Below, in pieces: positions 6,337 through 15,237 of a stretch of DNA of 33,624 nt. The notes under the pieces were generated by a model. It saw only the letters and a program-made list of their open reading frames with translations. It did no database searches and had not been told where the DNA came from. The stretch comes from Methylotenera sp. GTDB taxonomy: Bacteria > Pseudomonadota > Gammaproteobacteria > Burkholderiales > Methylophilaceae. Position 1 is the stretch's first letter, and each line of letters begins with the position of its first letter. The translations under genes and the position numbers were made by a program. The stretch is taken from positions 1-33,624 of the forward strand of contig JALRGX010000151.1 in NCBI GenBank assembly GCA_023259635.1, written 5' to 3'.

Positions 6337-9300
6337 TCAGGCATTAGGAGCCCCTTTTCTTTGGAGTGACACTTGTTTCACAAGTGCATAAATTGCCGGA
6401 ATCACAATTAGCGTCAATACAGTTGAAGACACCATACCACCTACCATAGGCGCAGCAATACGTCGCATCACTTCAGAGCCAGTGCCGCTTCCCCACATGA
6501 TGGGTAACAATCCGGCCATGATAGCTACCACAGTCATCATCTTTGGACGTACACGCTCAACCGCGCCTTCCATGACTGCTACGTAAATATCAGTGACAGT
6601 AAAATCTTTGCCTTCAGACTCACGTTTTGCCTTAAGCTCCTTATAGGCATGATCCAGGTAGATCAGCATAATCACACCGGTCTCAGCGGCTACACCAGCT
6701 AATGCAATGAATCCGACTGCAACAGCGACGCTCATGTTGTAACCCAGCCAATACATCAGCCAAACACCGCCAACTAACGAAAACGGTACTGACAGCATGA
6801 CTATAAACGTTTCTGTGAGACGCTTGAAGTTTAAATACAGCAACACGAAGATGATTAATAATGTAAGCGGGATGACAATTTTCATCTTGGCTTTAGCTCG
6901 CTCCATATATTCAAACTGACCACTCCATGTTGCGTAATATCCAGGCTGGAATTTAACCTGCTCACGGACAGCTTTCTGCGCATCAGCCACATAACTGCCT
7001 ATATCTCTATCTCGTATATCAACAAAAATGTAAGCTGATAGCAACGCATTTTCTGTACGGATACTTGGGGGGCCTTTCTCTAAGGAAATATGTGCCAGTT
7101 GACCTAGAGGTATCAATGCACCATTCATGGCAGGCACCAGCACCTGACGCGCGATAGCATCCGGATCCGAACGCAGCTCGCGTGGATAGCGCGTGATCAC
7201 GCCAAAGCGCTCAGGTCCTTCAACAGTTGTGGTAACAATCTCCCCGCCAAGGGCACTACTTATCACATCCTGCAAATCGCCCACGGCTAGACCATAGCGA
7301 GCCAGTGCCATCCTATCCGGTTCGATATTCAGGTAATACCCCCCGGTAATACGCTCGGCATAAACACTCGTGGTTCCCGGTACACTTTTAACTACAGATT
7401 CGATAGATTTGGCGAGCTTCTCCATTTCGACCAAATTCCTGCCGAACACCTTGATACCTATTGGCGTGCGGATACCTGTTGACAGCATATCAATGCGTGC
7501 CTTAATCGGCATCGTCCAGGCGTTGCTGACACCAGGCAACTGCACGGCTTTATCCAGCTCCGAGATAATCTTGTCGATGCTCATGCCAGGACGCCATTCA
7601 CGCTCGGGTTTAAGATTAATGACAGTCTCAAACATTTCCATAGGTGCCGGGTCTGTAGCAGTATTTGCTCGACCTGCCTTGCCAAAAACCGAAGCTACTT
7701 CCGGAAAGCTCTTAATGATTTTGTTCTGGGTCTGCATAATTTCCGCGGCCTTTGTTACAGACAGTCCGGGCAAAGTAGCTGGCATGAAGAGCAATGTGCC
7801 CTCGTTCAAAGTCGGCATGAACTCACTACCGATCTTGCTTAGTGGGTAGATGGTCACCCCCAACACCGATAACGCGAGCAGAATGGATATTTTCTTCCAT
7901 TGCATAACCCAGGCAATAACTGGCCGATAAATCCAGATCAGGAAGCGGTTTACCGGGCTTTTACCTTCAGGCATGATTTTGCCCCTTATAAACAGCAGCA
8001 TCAGCACCGGTACAAGTGTTACAGAAAGCATAGCTGCCCCAGCCATCGAGAAGGTCTTGGTGAATGCCAGCGGTTGAAACATGCGACCTTCCTGTGATTC
8101 CAGCGTAAATACAGGCAAGAAGGAAACGGTAATAATCAGCAAGCTGAAAAATAGCGCTGGACCAACCTCTTTGCAGGCATCAACAATCAGCTGCAATCGA
8201 GGTGCATCAGGCGGTGCACGTTCAATATGCTTGTGGGCATTCTCTATCATCACAATGGCTGCATCCACCATGGCACCAATGGCAATCGCAATGCCGCCCA
8301 AGCTCATGATATTGGAATTTAGTCCCAGAGAATGCATCAGTGTAAACGCTATCAGAACACCAACCGGCAACATCACAATCGCGACCAGGGCACTCCGCAC
8401 ATGCATCAGGAATAGCATGCAGACCAATGCAACCACGACGCTTTCTTCAAACAGCGTAGTCTTGAGGTTATCAATGGCTCGATGAATCAGATCGGAACGG
8501 TCATATACTGTTTCCACAGTAACGCCCTGCGGTAAGCCGGGCGCAATCTCGATGAGTTTTTGCTTGATATTGTGGATGACTTCAAGTGCATTCTGGCCAT
8601 AGCGGGCCATAGCAATGCCCGCGACTACTTCACCTTCACCATTGAGCTCGGTAATGCCTCGCCGTTCATCCGGTGCCAATTCAACCTTTGCCAGGTCACG
8701 CAGCAATACCGGCGTACCTTTATCTGCCTTGACTACCAGTGTTTCCAAATCACCGATGCCGCGCAGGTATCCTTTTCCACGTACCATATATTCGGTTTCC
8801 GTCATCTCGACTACGCGTCCGCCTACATCGCGATTACTCTCACGAATCACCTGTGTAACACGGGACGGTGATACACCATATGCCTGCAGCTTGCGTGGAT
8901 CCAGAACGACTTGATATTGTTTTACAAAGCCGCCAACACTGGCAACCTCTGCAACGCCATGCGCCTTGGTCAACTGATAACGTAAATACCAGTCCTGAAT
9001 GGCTCTCAATTCCTCAAGAGAGCGATTTTTTGCCAATACCACATACTGATAAACCCAGCCGACACCCGTAGCATCAGGCCCTAGCGTTGGCGTAATGCCG
9101 CGTGGCAATCTGCCAGTCACACTATTCAGGTATTCCAGTACACGGGAACGCGCCCAATAAATATCGGTATTATCTTCAAATATCACATAAACAAAGCTAA
9201 CACCAAAAAACGAAAATCCACGCACGACTTTCGATTTTGGTACTGACAACATCGAGGTAGTGAGCGGGTAAGTAACCTGATCCTCTACAACCTGTGGCGC

Positions 9301-9468
9301 CTGCCCTGGATACTCGGTATAAACAATCACTTGCACATCGGATAAGTCCGGGATGGCATCCAGCGGCGTTTTCAGCAACGAGTAAACACCAGCACCTACA
9401 ATAAATAATGTGACTAACAGAACAAGAAATACATTACGTACTGACCAGTTAATAATTTTTTCCAACAT
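6337..9468 (-). CDS. cusA: Copper/silver RND efflux pump, CusA-type inner-membrane transporter
   Basis: The 1043-residue protein is a heavy-metal RND (HME-RND) proton-driven transporter, close to the 1047-residue length of E. coli CusA. An N-terminal span is followed by a large periplasmic loop, a membrane block (about 335-495), a second periplasmic loop and a C-terminal membrane block (about 870-1035), giving 12 spans. The TM4 motif GAMVDAAIVMIENAH, with Asp402, is the proton-relay signature of the metal subgroup. ATDPAP and WRPGM (about 605-629), then DMLSTGIRTPIG (660-671), match the monovalent-metal CusA/SilA branch rather than the zinc-cobalt CzcA branch. It starts one base after the cusB stop codon, in the order cusF, cusC, cusB, cusA. 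Monovalent copper/silver specificity is inferred from these motifs and from the linked CusF. Confidence 0.94.
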   Translation of the reverse strand: MLEKIINWSVRNVFLVLLVTLFIVGAGVYSLLKTPLDAIPDLSDVQVIVYTEYPGQAPQVVEDQVTYPLTTSMLSVPKSKVVRGFSFFGVSFVYVIFEDNTDIYWARSRVLEYLNSVTGRLPRGITPTLGPDATGVGWVYQYVVLAKNRSLEELRAIQDWYLRYQLTKAHGVAEVASVGGFVKQYQVVLDPRKLQAYGVSPSRVTQVIRESNRDVGGRVVEMTETEYMVRGKGYLRGIGDLETLVVKADKGTPVLLRDLAKVELAPDERRGITELNGEGEVVAGIAMARYGQNALEVIHNIKQKLIEIAPGLPQGVTVETVYDRSDLIHRAIDNLKTTLFEESVVVALVCMLFLMHVRSALVAIVMLPVGVLIAFTLMHSLGLNSNIMSLGGIAIAIGAMVDAAIVMIENAHKHIERAPPDAPRLQLIVDACKEVGPALFFSLLIITVSFLPVFTLESQEGRMFQPLAFTKTFSMAGAAMLSVTLVPVLMLLFIRGKIMPEGKSPVNRFLIWIYRPVIAWVMQWKKISILLALSVLGVTIYPLSKIGSEFMPTLNEGTLLFMPATLPGLSVTKAAEIMQTQNKIIKSFPEVASVFGKAGRANTATDPAPMEMFETVINLKPEREWRPGMSIDKIISELDKAVQLPGVSNAWTMPIKARIDMLSTGIRTPIGIKVFGRNLVEMEKLAKSIESVVKSVPGTTSVYAERITGGYYLNIEPDRMALARYGLAVGDLQDVISSALGGEIVTTTVEGPERFGVITRYPRELRSDPDAIARQVLVPAMNGALIPLGQLAHISLEKGPPSIRTENALLSAYIFVDIRDRDIGSYVADAQKAVREQVKFQPGYYATWSGQFEYMERAKAKMKIVIPLTLLIIFVLLYLNFKRLTETFIVMLSVPFSLVGGVWLMYWLGYNMSVAVAVGFIALAGVAAETGVIMLIYLDHAYKELKAKRESEGKDFTVTDIYVAVMEGAVERVRPKMMTVVAIMAGLLPIMWGSGTGSEVMRRIAAPMVGGMVSSTVLTLIVIPAIYALVKQVSLQRKGAPNA

Positions 9469-9469
9469 G

Positions 9470-10804
9470 TCAGTGTCCTTCGTGCCCGGTTATAGGTGCA
9501 GGATTGGTTTCTGCAGATATCGGTAAACTGCTTTCCGGCAGACCATTATCTCCAAAGCTACTTAGTGCGGCTTTAAGATTGCTTTCAGAATCAATCAGGA
9601 AATTAGCCCGTACTACTACGTTTTCACCCTCGCTCAATCCTTCAGTCACCTCAATATAGCCATCACTGCGCATACCAAGCTTGACCTCACGTGGCTCATA
9701 CAGTCCCTCTCTAAGTTGAACCAGAACAATTTGGCGTATACCGCTATCAATCACGGCTGAATCCGGAACTGCCAATACGCTGGCACCATGATCTGACATA
9801 AGTTGAATGCTGGCATACATATCTGGCTTTAGCAGCCCGTCAGGATTAGTCAGCACCACGCGCACCTTAACTGTGCGTGTCTCTGGCGTTACTGTTGGAT
9901 AGATATAATCGATCTTCCCCCTGAGCTCCTTTCCCGGATATGCATTGACAGTAATATTTACTGTCTGGCCAACATGAACCAAAGCAATATCTTGCTCAAA
10001 TACATCTGCCAGCAGCCAGATCTTTGACAAATCTGCAATCTTGAACAGGGGCTCACCCGGCATAAAGCGCATACCTTCCACAGCAGCCTTCTCCAGCACT
10101 ACACCGTTTGCAGGTGAGTACATCGTAAGCGTACGTGTAGCCTTTCCGTCTTTTTTCAAACGCTGCAATTGGGCATCTGATATATCCCAGTTACGTAAAC
10201 GTTTAAGAGCACTTTCCGCCAGTTGACCAATGCCAACCAATGACTCTGGAGTTCCATTACTCATTGACTGTTTGCCATTCCAGGCGATCAGGTATTCCTC
10301 CTGTGCAGACACCAGCTCCGGACTGTAAACTTCCATCAGCGGCTGCCCCCGTCTTACCGGCTGGCCGGTTGCATTGACATGGAGCTTTTCAATATAGCCT
10401 TCAAACTTGGTAGTAACTGTTGAAAGGCGCTGCTCGTTAAATTGGAACTGCCCCACCGCACGTATTGTGTTAACCATTTTTCGCAACTGCGCCTGCTCGG
10501 TTTTTACGCCAAGTTTCTGTACTTTGTCTGTACTGATCTTGACCTGGTTATTAGATACCGCCTCATCTGCATAGACCGGTGTGTAATCCATCCCCATAGA
10601 ATCTTGTTTAGGTACTGGTGAGGTATCCGGTAAACCCATAGGGTTTCGGTAATAGAGTATCTTCCGTTCAACAGGCGCTGTAATAGCTGCCGGCATTTCT
10701 ACTGACGAGTGGCCAACCTGCTGCATCCCCCACCAGTAGCCGCCACCTGCAGCTGCAGCAACACCAGCTAGCAATAATGCAACCCATAATCCAGAGCGCT
10801 TCAT
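9470..10804 (-). CDS. cusB: RND periplasmic adaptor subunit, CusB-type
   Basis: The 444-residue membrane fusion protein links the CusA pump to the outer-membrane channel. An N-terminal anchor or signal segment (about residues 6-24) is followed at 51-80 by the heavy-metal-binding domain, recognisable from YYRNPMGLPD and MGMDYTPVYADE with conserved methionines. Barrel-sandwich, alpha-hairpin and beta-barrel domains follow, for example YSPANGVVLEKAAVEGM and GLSEGENVVVRANFLIDSES. The C-terminus ends in a His-rich GHEGH. Its ATG overlaps the cusC stop by four bases (ATGA), so translation is coupled. The domain order is that of CusB and SilB, which hand Cu(I) or Ag(I) from CusF to CusA. Confidence 0.93.
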   Translation of the reverse strand: MKRSGLWVALLLAGVAAAAGGGYWWGMQQVGHSSVEMPAAITAPVERKILYYRNPMGLPDTSPVPKQDSMGMDYTPVYADEAVSNNQVKISTDKVQKLGVKTEQAQLRKMVNTIRAVGQFQFNEQRLSTVTTKFEGYIEKLHVNATGQPVRRGQPLMEVYSPELVSAQEEYLIAWNGKQSMSNGTPESLVGIGQLAESALKRLRNWDISDAQLQRLKKDGKATRTLTMYSPANGVVLEKAAVEGMRFMPGEPLFKIADLSKIWLLADVFEQDIALVHVGQTVNITVNAYPGKELRGKIDYIYPTVTPETRTVKVRVVLTNPDGLLKPDMYASIQLMSDHGASVLAVPDSAVIDSGIRQIVLVQLREGLYEPREVKLGMRSDGYIEVTEGLSEGENVVVRANFLIDSESNLKAALSSFGDNGLPESSLPISAETNPAPITGHEGH

Positions 10805-12087
10805 AAGTCTTCCCCAATCATTCTTTCAATCTCTGCAAGTCGCACTTCCTGTTCAACCCGCATCTTTATCTGTTCCTGTCTTGCAAGCCTGATTGCCTTT
10901 TGGGCATCCAGTAGCGTCGCAAAGTCTACTTTACCGTTCTCATAGCCTGCCAATGCAGAACGGAAGGTCAACTCCGCTTGCGGGAGCAATGTATATGTAA
11001 TCAGACGTTCTTGATTTTCTGCTGCCTCGAAAGCTACCAGGTTTTCCTGCAGCACTCCTATCACCTGGTTCTCGACTCCATCACGACGCTCCTTGGCTGC
11101 ATCCAGCATAGCAGCAGCCTCGCTTTCCTGAGATCGGCGGGTATCAAACCGGATAGGTATATTGACCTCGACCATTGCCTCCCAGCTACTGATATTGTTA
11201 CCACGTTGAATAGGCGCGATACCTAGTGTCAGATCCGGGTATCGATTCTTTTCAATCAATCTTTTATTAGCGTCTGCGGCTGATATTTGTGCTGATTGTG
11301 TAACAAGCAATGGATTATTTCGCACCACCTTTTGCTGTAATACTGCGAAATCCAGTTTTTCTGCCGGCAAGGAACGCAACTTCGGTAACGTTGAAAGTGG
11401 TGCGCTCTGTATTCTTCCCAGTATCGCATTAAGCCGTGCTTTAGACTGTTGCTGGTCTCTTTCCAGGCTAATAATCTCGGACTGCAAGGTAGTTTTTTCA
11501 ACCTGAGCGCGTATTACATCTTGCTGAGGTACTAACCCACCGTCATAACGAATGCGGGTAATAGATTCAATATCACCAATTAAAGTCAGGATATCCTCGT
11601 CCAGCTTCTTTAGGCCAATTGTCTGAAAATACTGGGCATATGCATTTTTGATAAGGGCGTGGGTCTCAGCAATAGTGATTAGCCTGCGCCCTTTATACTG
11701 CTCAAGCTGTGCAGTCGCTACTTCCTTACGTAAGTCCCGTTTGCCCCAAAGAGGAAAACTCTGCATTAAAGTGTATTTAGTCCCGCTTCCTTTACCCGGA
11801 AAAGGATTAAAATCATTCGGCGCATCCCTGCCGGCAAAATCCTTAAACTCGATACGCAGCAAAGGATCTGGCAGAGCTCCTGCAGGTGCGATTCGCTCGC
11901 TTGCCGCTTCAGTTTCATATCGCATCGCCGTAAGCTCAGGGTTATGTGTATCTGCCCAGTTCAGTAACTCCTGTACATTAGCGCCAATAGGGATATTGGA
12001 AGATGTTTCTTCTGCCCCGGACAAGCCTGGTAACATCAGTGCTGCCAAAGACAGGATGAGCATTATTTTTAAGTTATTTGTATTCAT
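10801..12087 (-). CDS. cusC: TolC-family outer-membrane efflux factor, CusC-type
   Basis: The protein is an outer-membrane channel subunit with a signal peptide (MNTNNLKIMLILSLAALMLPG, ending near GLSGA) and two long outer-membrane-factor helical repeats, giving about 428 residues. Repeated coiled-coil stretches rich in Ala, Gln and Arg, and motifs such as FPLWGKRDLR and FATLLDAQKAIRLARQE, fit the family. An open frame extends upstream to a GTG at 12120. ATG 12087 is preferred because AGGTAAGAG lies just upstream and the signal peptide then begins correctly. It precedes cusB with a four-base overlap. No lipobox cysteine near the signal cleavage site is visible, unlike E. coli CusC, which is a lipoprotein. 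Confidence 0.9.
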   Translation of the reverse strand: MNTNNLKIMLILSLAALMLPGLSGAEETSSNIPIGANVQELLNWADTHNPELTAMRYETEAASERIAPAGALPDPLLRIEFKDFAGRDAPNDFNPFPGKGSGTKYTLMQSFPLWGKRDLRKEVATAQLEQYKGRRLITIAETHALIKNAYAQYFQTIGLKKLDEDILTLIGDIESITRIRYDGGLVPQQDVIRAQVEKTTLQSEIISLERDQQQSKARLNAILGRIQSAPLSTLPKLRSLPAEKLDFAVLQQKVVRNNPLLVTQSAQISAADANKRLIEKNRYPDLTLGIAPIQRGNNISSWEAMVEVNIPIRFDTRRSQESEAAAMLDAAKERRDGVENQVIGVLQENLVAFEAAENQERLITYTLLPQAELTFRSALAGYENGKVDFATLLDAQKAIRLARQEQIKMRVEQEVRLAEIERMIGEDL

Positions 12088-12146
12088 TCTCTTACCTGTA
12101 GTCATCTGTATGGCCAGCACGTTGAGTGGTGGCTAGCCCAGACGCC

Positions 12147-12476
12147 TTATTTAACTGGTTTAATTTTTGTAATTAATGGACTGCCACCGTCAACTTTAAC
12201 GAACTCAAATTCAATATGATCTCCGATCTTTACAGTGTCTAGCAGAGACTTGTCAGCGACGTTAAAGAACATAGTCATACCAGGCCATTTAAGCTCCGGA
12301 ACAGCGTCATGCTTCAATTTAACCTTGCTTAAAGCACTGTCCATGGCAACTACTTCACCTTTTGCTGAATAACTCTTTTGATTTTCTGCCGCCTTATGAT
12401 GGGCATCATTGGCATATACCGTAGCAGCTGTGATACTCAATATCGCTATGAACATACAAATTAATAACTTTTTCAT
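12147..12476 (-). CDS. cusF: Periplasmic copper-binding chaperone, CusF-type
   Basis: The 109-residue protein begins with a signal peptide (MKKLLICMFIAILSITAATVYA) and then a small OB-fold domain. The copper-binding set of CusF is present with the exact family spacing: His56, Trp64, Met67 and Met69 within KLKHDAVPELKWPGMTMFF, where the tryptophan caps the Cu(I) or Ag(I) bound by His and two Met. It ends in ITKIKPVK, as usual for the family. An AAAGGA sequence seven bases before the ATG is a good ribosome binding site. It leads the cus operon, 59 bases before cusC, and hands metal to the CusB/CusA pump in the periplasm. Confidence 0.93.
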   Translation of the reverse strand: MKKLLICMFIAILSITAATVYANDAHHKAAENQKSYSAKGEVVAMDSALSKVKLKHDAVPELKWPGMTMFFNVADKSLLDTVKIGDHIEFEFVKVDGGSPLITKIKPVK

Positions 12477-12819
12477 TTCTTTATCCTTTAATGGTTGGGT
12501 TCTTCATGACAAAACTCCCAGTTAATATCAATGCACACTAATTACATGTAGAAAATGCCGATATCTTGTGCCTAGGCAGATTCCTGTTAAGGCAAATAAG
12601 CATTGATGGCCACACGTTACAATTTCTGTAGAGGTGGTTCAGTAGTCGCGCGAGTATGTGTACAGGCGTAAAAAAGCATACGCTAAGCCTCGAACGGATA
12701 TAGAACCACCGCGCGAATTACGTGCCGAAGAAAAAGATGTGTGTTGGGTACGGTCAAAAACTCGGATAAATACTTGAGCTCAAGAGCCGTTTAAAACTAG
12801 ACGACCTTCGGCACTATGC
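12477..12819. other. 343-base intergenic region with repeats upstream of cusF
   Basis: No convincing gene is seen here. It should hold the cusF promoter. The palindrome TGCCTAGGCA lies at 12569-12578, 93 bases before cusF, and its first eight bases recur at 12817-12824. GGTGGTTC (12633-12640) pairs with GAACCACC (12703-12710). GTGCCGAAG (12722-12730) pairs with CTTCGGCAC (12806-12814), enclosing 93 bases like a small miniature element. A 43-codon open frame with no ATG (12646-12777, plus strand) may be a decayed coding relic. Regulatory sites for a copper sensor were looked for but no named box is clear. Confidence 0.5.
12569..12578. promoter_or_regulatory. Palindrome TGCCTAGGCA upstream of cusF, candidate operator
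   Basis: A perfect 10-base palindrome lies 93 bases upstream of the cusF start codon. TTGCC and other promoter-like AT-rich stretches are nearby on the minus strand. A metal-responsive regulator could bind here, but no match to the CueR or CusR consensus is clear. Confidence 0.25.
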
Positions 12820-13179
12820 CTAGGTTTGTCTGGGGGGATGAAAAAGTGAAGGCGGGACAGCATCAGGAACTTCAGTGAATTCAGTGGAGTACATAGGTAA
12901 TGCACCACTAAATTCCAGAGGGGGATTAAATGGGATAATTGCCTGAGCCACACTTAGATGACAAGGCAGACATTTTTCGCATGTATCATTTTTAGCAGGA
13001 CTTGCAGTACCATGGTGATCGCAGTGCGCCATATCATCCAAATTGCTCATGTCGACACCAACCATCATTTGATGAGGCTTATGCATCGGACAATTAGGCA
13101 TAGTCAATGTTGCCATACCTTCTAAAGGCAGGCATATCACCATAATGAATAGCGTAATGAAATTAATTATTCTGGGCAT
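12820..13179 (-). CDS. Small exported Met/His/Cys-rich protein, likely copper-related
   Basis: The 119-residue protein starts with a signal or membrane segment (MPRIINFITLFIMVICLPLEG). It then carries clustered metal-ligand motifs: MPNCPMHKPHQMM, MAHCDHHG and CEKCLPCH. The C-terminal third is Pro-rich (FHPPRQT). This layout resembles small copper-associated exported proteins (DUF2946- or CopL-like), but a family cannot be assigned confidently. The reading frame also opens at a GTG one codon earlier; the ATG at 13179 is chosen. It lies upstream of cusF on the same strand with 343 bases between, so it could be in the same regulon. A periplasmic copper-binding or sensing role is inferred. Confidence 0.7.
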   Translation of the reverse strand: MPRIINFITLFIMVICLPLEGMATLTMPNCPMHKPHQMMVGVDMSNLDDMAHCDHHGTASPAKNDTCEKCLPCHLSVAQAIIPFNPPLEFSGALPMYSTEFTEVPDAVPPSLFHPPRQT

Positions 13180-13245
13180 CACCTAATAACTTTACGCTTA
13201 AAAAAAAATCTTTGCAATTGCTTAGCCATTCATTGACAGATAAAA

Positions 13246-13260
13246 CATAGAAATTCTATG
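13246..13260. promoter_or_regulatory. Palindrome CATAGAA-A-TTCTATG upstream of the small Cys/His-rich gene
   Basis: Seven-base arms with a one-base centre lie 67 bases upstream of the start codon of the small metal-motif gene. The position suits an operator for it. The rest of 13183-13466 shows no gene, only AT-rich promoter-like sequence and the 3' flank of the nuo/DUF2818 transcript. Confidence 0.3.
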
Positions 13261-13466
13261 CATATCCGTTTTGGCTGACTCCGTCTGGGCAGATGATGTT
13301 ACTGAATTTCCGCTTATTAGATTTAGCGGTCATCAATTTTAACTGTCTGAGAGCACCAATTCATATACAAGAACTGTTTTCCCCAGAGTTAATGCTAACA
13401 AGACTTTAATTAGCAAATCAATTTGAGCCTCTTTAACTTAGGCAAGAAAGATAGCTCAGATTTCAT

Positions 13467-13775
13467 TTAGATAGTTCTATTCCACAATACTTTATAAACA
13501 AAACCTGGAAAAGCAAACACAAGGAACAGGCAACCGGTGACTGCATAAAACTCCCAATCTTGTGGTGCAACCTGACCGAATGTTGCCAGTTCAGCATAGC
13601 GAACAAATGCACCGGTCAGGAAATACAAAATAATGAGCTCAAGCAAGCACCAGCCCAGATTTTTGCTAGATACATTTTTAGTGCGATTCAAGGGAATAAT
13701 GTAAAACAGCTTATCCGAAAACCAGGGTAAGTTTGCAGCAAGGAATATCAATCCTAGCAAAGCCCAATTAGTCAT
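13467..13775 (-). CDS. DUF2818 family membrane protein, downstream of nuoN
   Basis: The 102-residue protein has about three membrane spans: near residues 3-20 (LGLIFLAANLPW), 45-65 (LLELIILYFLTGAFVRYAEL) and 77-97 (FYAVTGCLFLVFAFPGFVYKVLW). The sequence and position match DUF2818, a family found in betaproteobacteria almost always directly after nuoN. A role in complex I assembly or stability is often suspected from this linkage but is unproven. It starts 10 bases after nuoN on the same strand and is the last gene of the operon visible here. Confidence 0.88.
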   Translation of the reverse strand: MTNWALLGLIFLAANLPWFSDKLFYIIPLNRTKNVSSKNLGWCLLELIILYFLTGAFVRYAELATFGQVAPQDWEFYAVTGCLFLVFAFPGFVYKVLWNRTI

Positions 13776-13785
13776 TAGGTAACCT

Positions 13786-15234
13786 TTAACTCAAGCTTTT
13801 AACAATGGCGTAAGCACACAGGCTCATCAGGCCTTGTGGCATTAAACCGATAAACAGCAGCGCAAATGCGTTTACGCTTAACGCTACGCGCATGTCAGCA
13901 GGCACCTGGATAGGGTGATGGTCTAATGGCTCATCAAAGTACATAAGCTTGATCACACGCAAGTAATAGAACGCGCCGATCACTGCCATCAGCACGGCAA
14001 ATACCACCAGCCACAGGAAGCCAGCCTGCAACGCTGCTTGCAGCACCGCAAACTTAGCGTAGAAGCCCAATGTTGGCGGAACGCCTGCCATGCTGAACAT
14101 AATGATCAGCATTAAAAATGCGGTCCAGGGGCTACGTTGGTTCAAGCCTTTCAAATCATTCAACTTATCTGCCTCAAAGCCTTTACGGGATAAAAGCAGA
14201 ATTACACCAAAGCCTGCCAGTGACATCAGTACATAGCTGGAGATATAAAACATTGCAGAGGCAAACCCGTTAATACTTGCACTCATCAAGCCAAACAGTA
14301 CAAAACCGATGTGTGAGATTGTTGAGTAAGCCAGCATACGTTTCAGGTTGGTTTGTGCAATCGCAGTCACGTTACCGATAATGATAGACAATACCGCCAT
14401 TACCAGCAGCATTTGCTGCCAATCCACAGCCATGGTTTGCAGGCCTTGTGCCAGCAGCCTGATCACAAATGCAAATGCTGCAAGTTTAGGCACAGAACTG
14501 ATCAACATGGTGATAGCTGTCGGAGAGCCTTCATACACATCAGGCACCCACATCTGGAAAGGCACAGCACCCAGCTTGAATGCAAGACCGGCTACGATAA
14601 ATACCAAGCCAAGGATCAGCACGGAGTGTGTTTTTGCATCATTCATTAACGCATGGTTAATATCTGCTAGGTTTAGGCTGCCGGTCATGCCATAAATCAT
14701 ACTCATACCGTATAGCAACATACCTGATGCAAGTGCGCCCAGTACGAAATATTTCATAGCGGCTTCTGTTGCACGTGCATTGTCACGATCCATTGCCACC
14801 AGTGCATACAGGCTTAATGACAACAGCTCCAGACCGATGTACAGCGTCAGCATGTTCTGGCCGGAAACCATAATCATCATACCGACCACAGAAAACAGCA
14901 CCAGTGCGTAAAACTCACCACGGAACATATTGCGTTGCTGGATATACTGCCTGCTGTAAACAAATATTAATGATGTACCCAAGTAAATCATCAGCTTCAG
15001 CACATCAGACATGGCATCATCTACAAACGTATCGCCAAATGCATAACCCACGCCAGGGGCATGCGTTGTAAATGTGAAATAAGCTGCAATGAGCAATGCC
15101 AATTGTGACAAGCCATAAATAGCAATGCGGTTAGATTGTTTTAAAAACAAATCTGCGATTAAAACAAGCATCGCCATACCCAAAAGAATCATTTCAGGTA
15201 AAGCAGTGATAAGATCGTAACGAATATTTTCCAT
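13786..15234 (-). CDS. nuoN: NADH-quinone oxidoreductase subunit N
   Basis: The 482-residue, about 14-span protein is one of the three antiporter-like proton-pumping subunits of complex I. The Mrp-like antiporter core is clear in KYFVLGALASGMLLYG, FKLGAVPFQMWVPDVYEGSP and KRMLAYSTISHIGFVLFG, which contain the key lysines of the proton channel. The length is usual for the family. It begins three bases after nuoM, so translation is likely coupled. Confidence 0.97.
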   Translation of the reverse strand: MENIRYDLITALPEMILLGMAMLVLIADLFLKQSNRIAIYGLSQLALLIAAYFTFTTHAPGVGYAFGDTFVDDAMSDVLKLMIYLGTSLIFVYSRQYIQQRNMFRGEFYALVLFSVVGMMIMVSGQNMLTLYIGLELLSLSLYALVAMDRDNARATEAAMKYFVLGALASGMLLYGMSMIYGMTGSLNLADINHALMNDAKTHSVLILGLVFIVAGLAFKLGAVPFQMWVPDVYEGSPTAITMLISSVPKLAAFAFVIRLLAQGLQTMAVDWQQMLLVMAVLSIIIGNVTAIAQTNLKRMLAYSTISHIGFVLFGLMSASINGFASAMFYISSYVLMSLAGFGVILLLSRKGFEADKLNDLKGLNQRSPWTAFLMLIIMFSMAGVPPTLGFYAKFAVLQAALQAGFLWLVVFAVLMAVIGAFYYLRVIKLMYFDEPLDHHPIQVPADMRVALSVNAFALLFIGLMPQGLMSLCAYAIVKSLS

Positions 15235-15237
15235 GAA

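Noticed and set aside
7370-7849. 159-residue plus-strand ORF opposite cusA
   Set aside because: It is a shadow of the cusA coding frame, which is strongly supported by RND motifs.
12646-12777. 43-codon open frame on the plus strand (…KPRTDIEPPRELRAEE…) in the cus upstream gap
   Set aside because: It has no ATG and no ribosome binding site, and no family is recognised. It may be a decayed relic, so it is mentioned only within the intergenic feature.
13256-13333. 25-residue frame on the minus strand (MTAKSNKRKFSN…) upstream of the small Cys/His-rich gene
   Set aside because: It lacks a ribosome binding site, is very short, overlaps a palindrome and has no recognised similarity.
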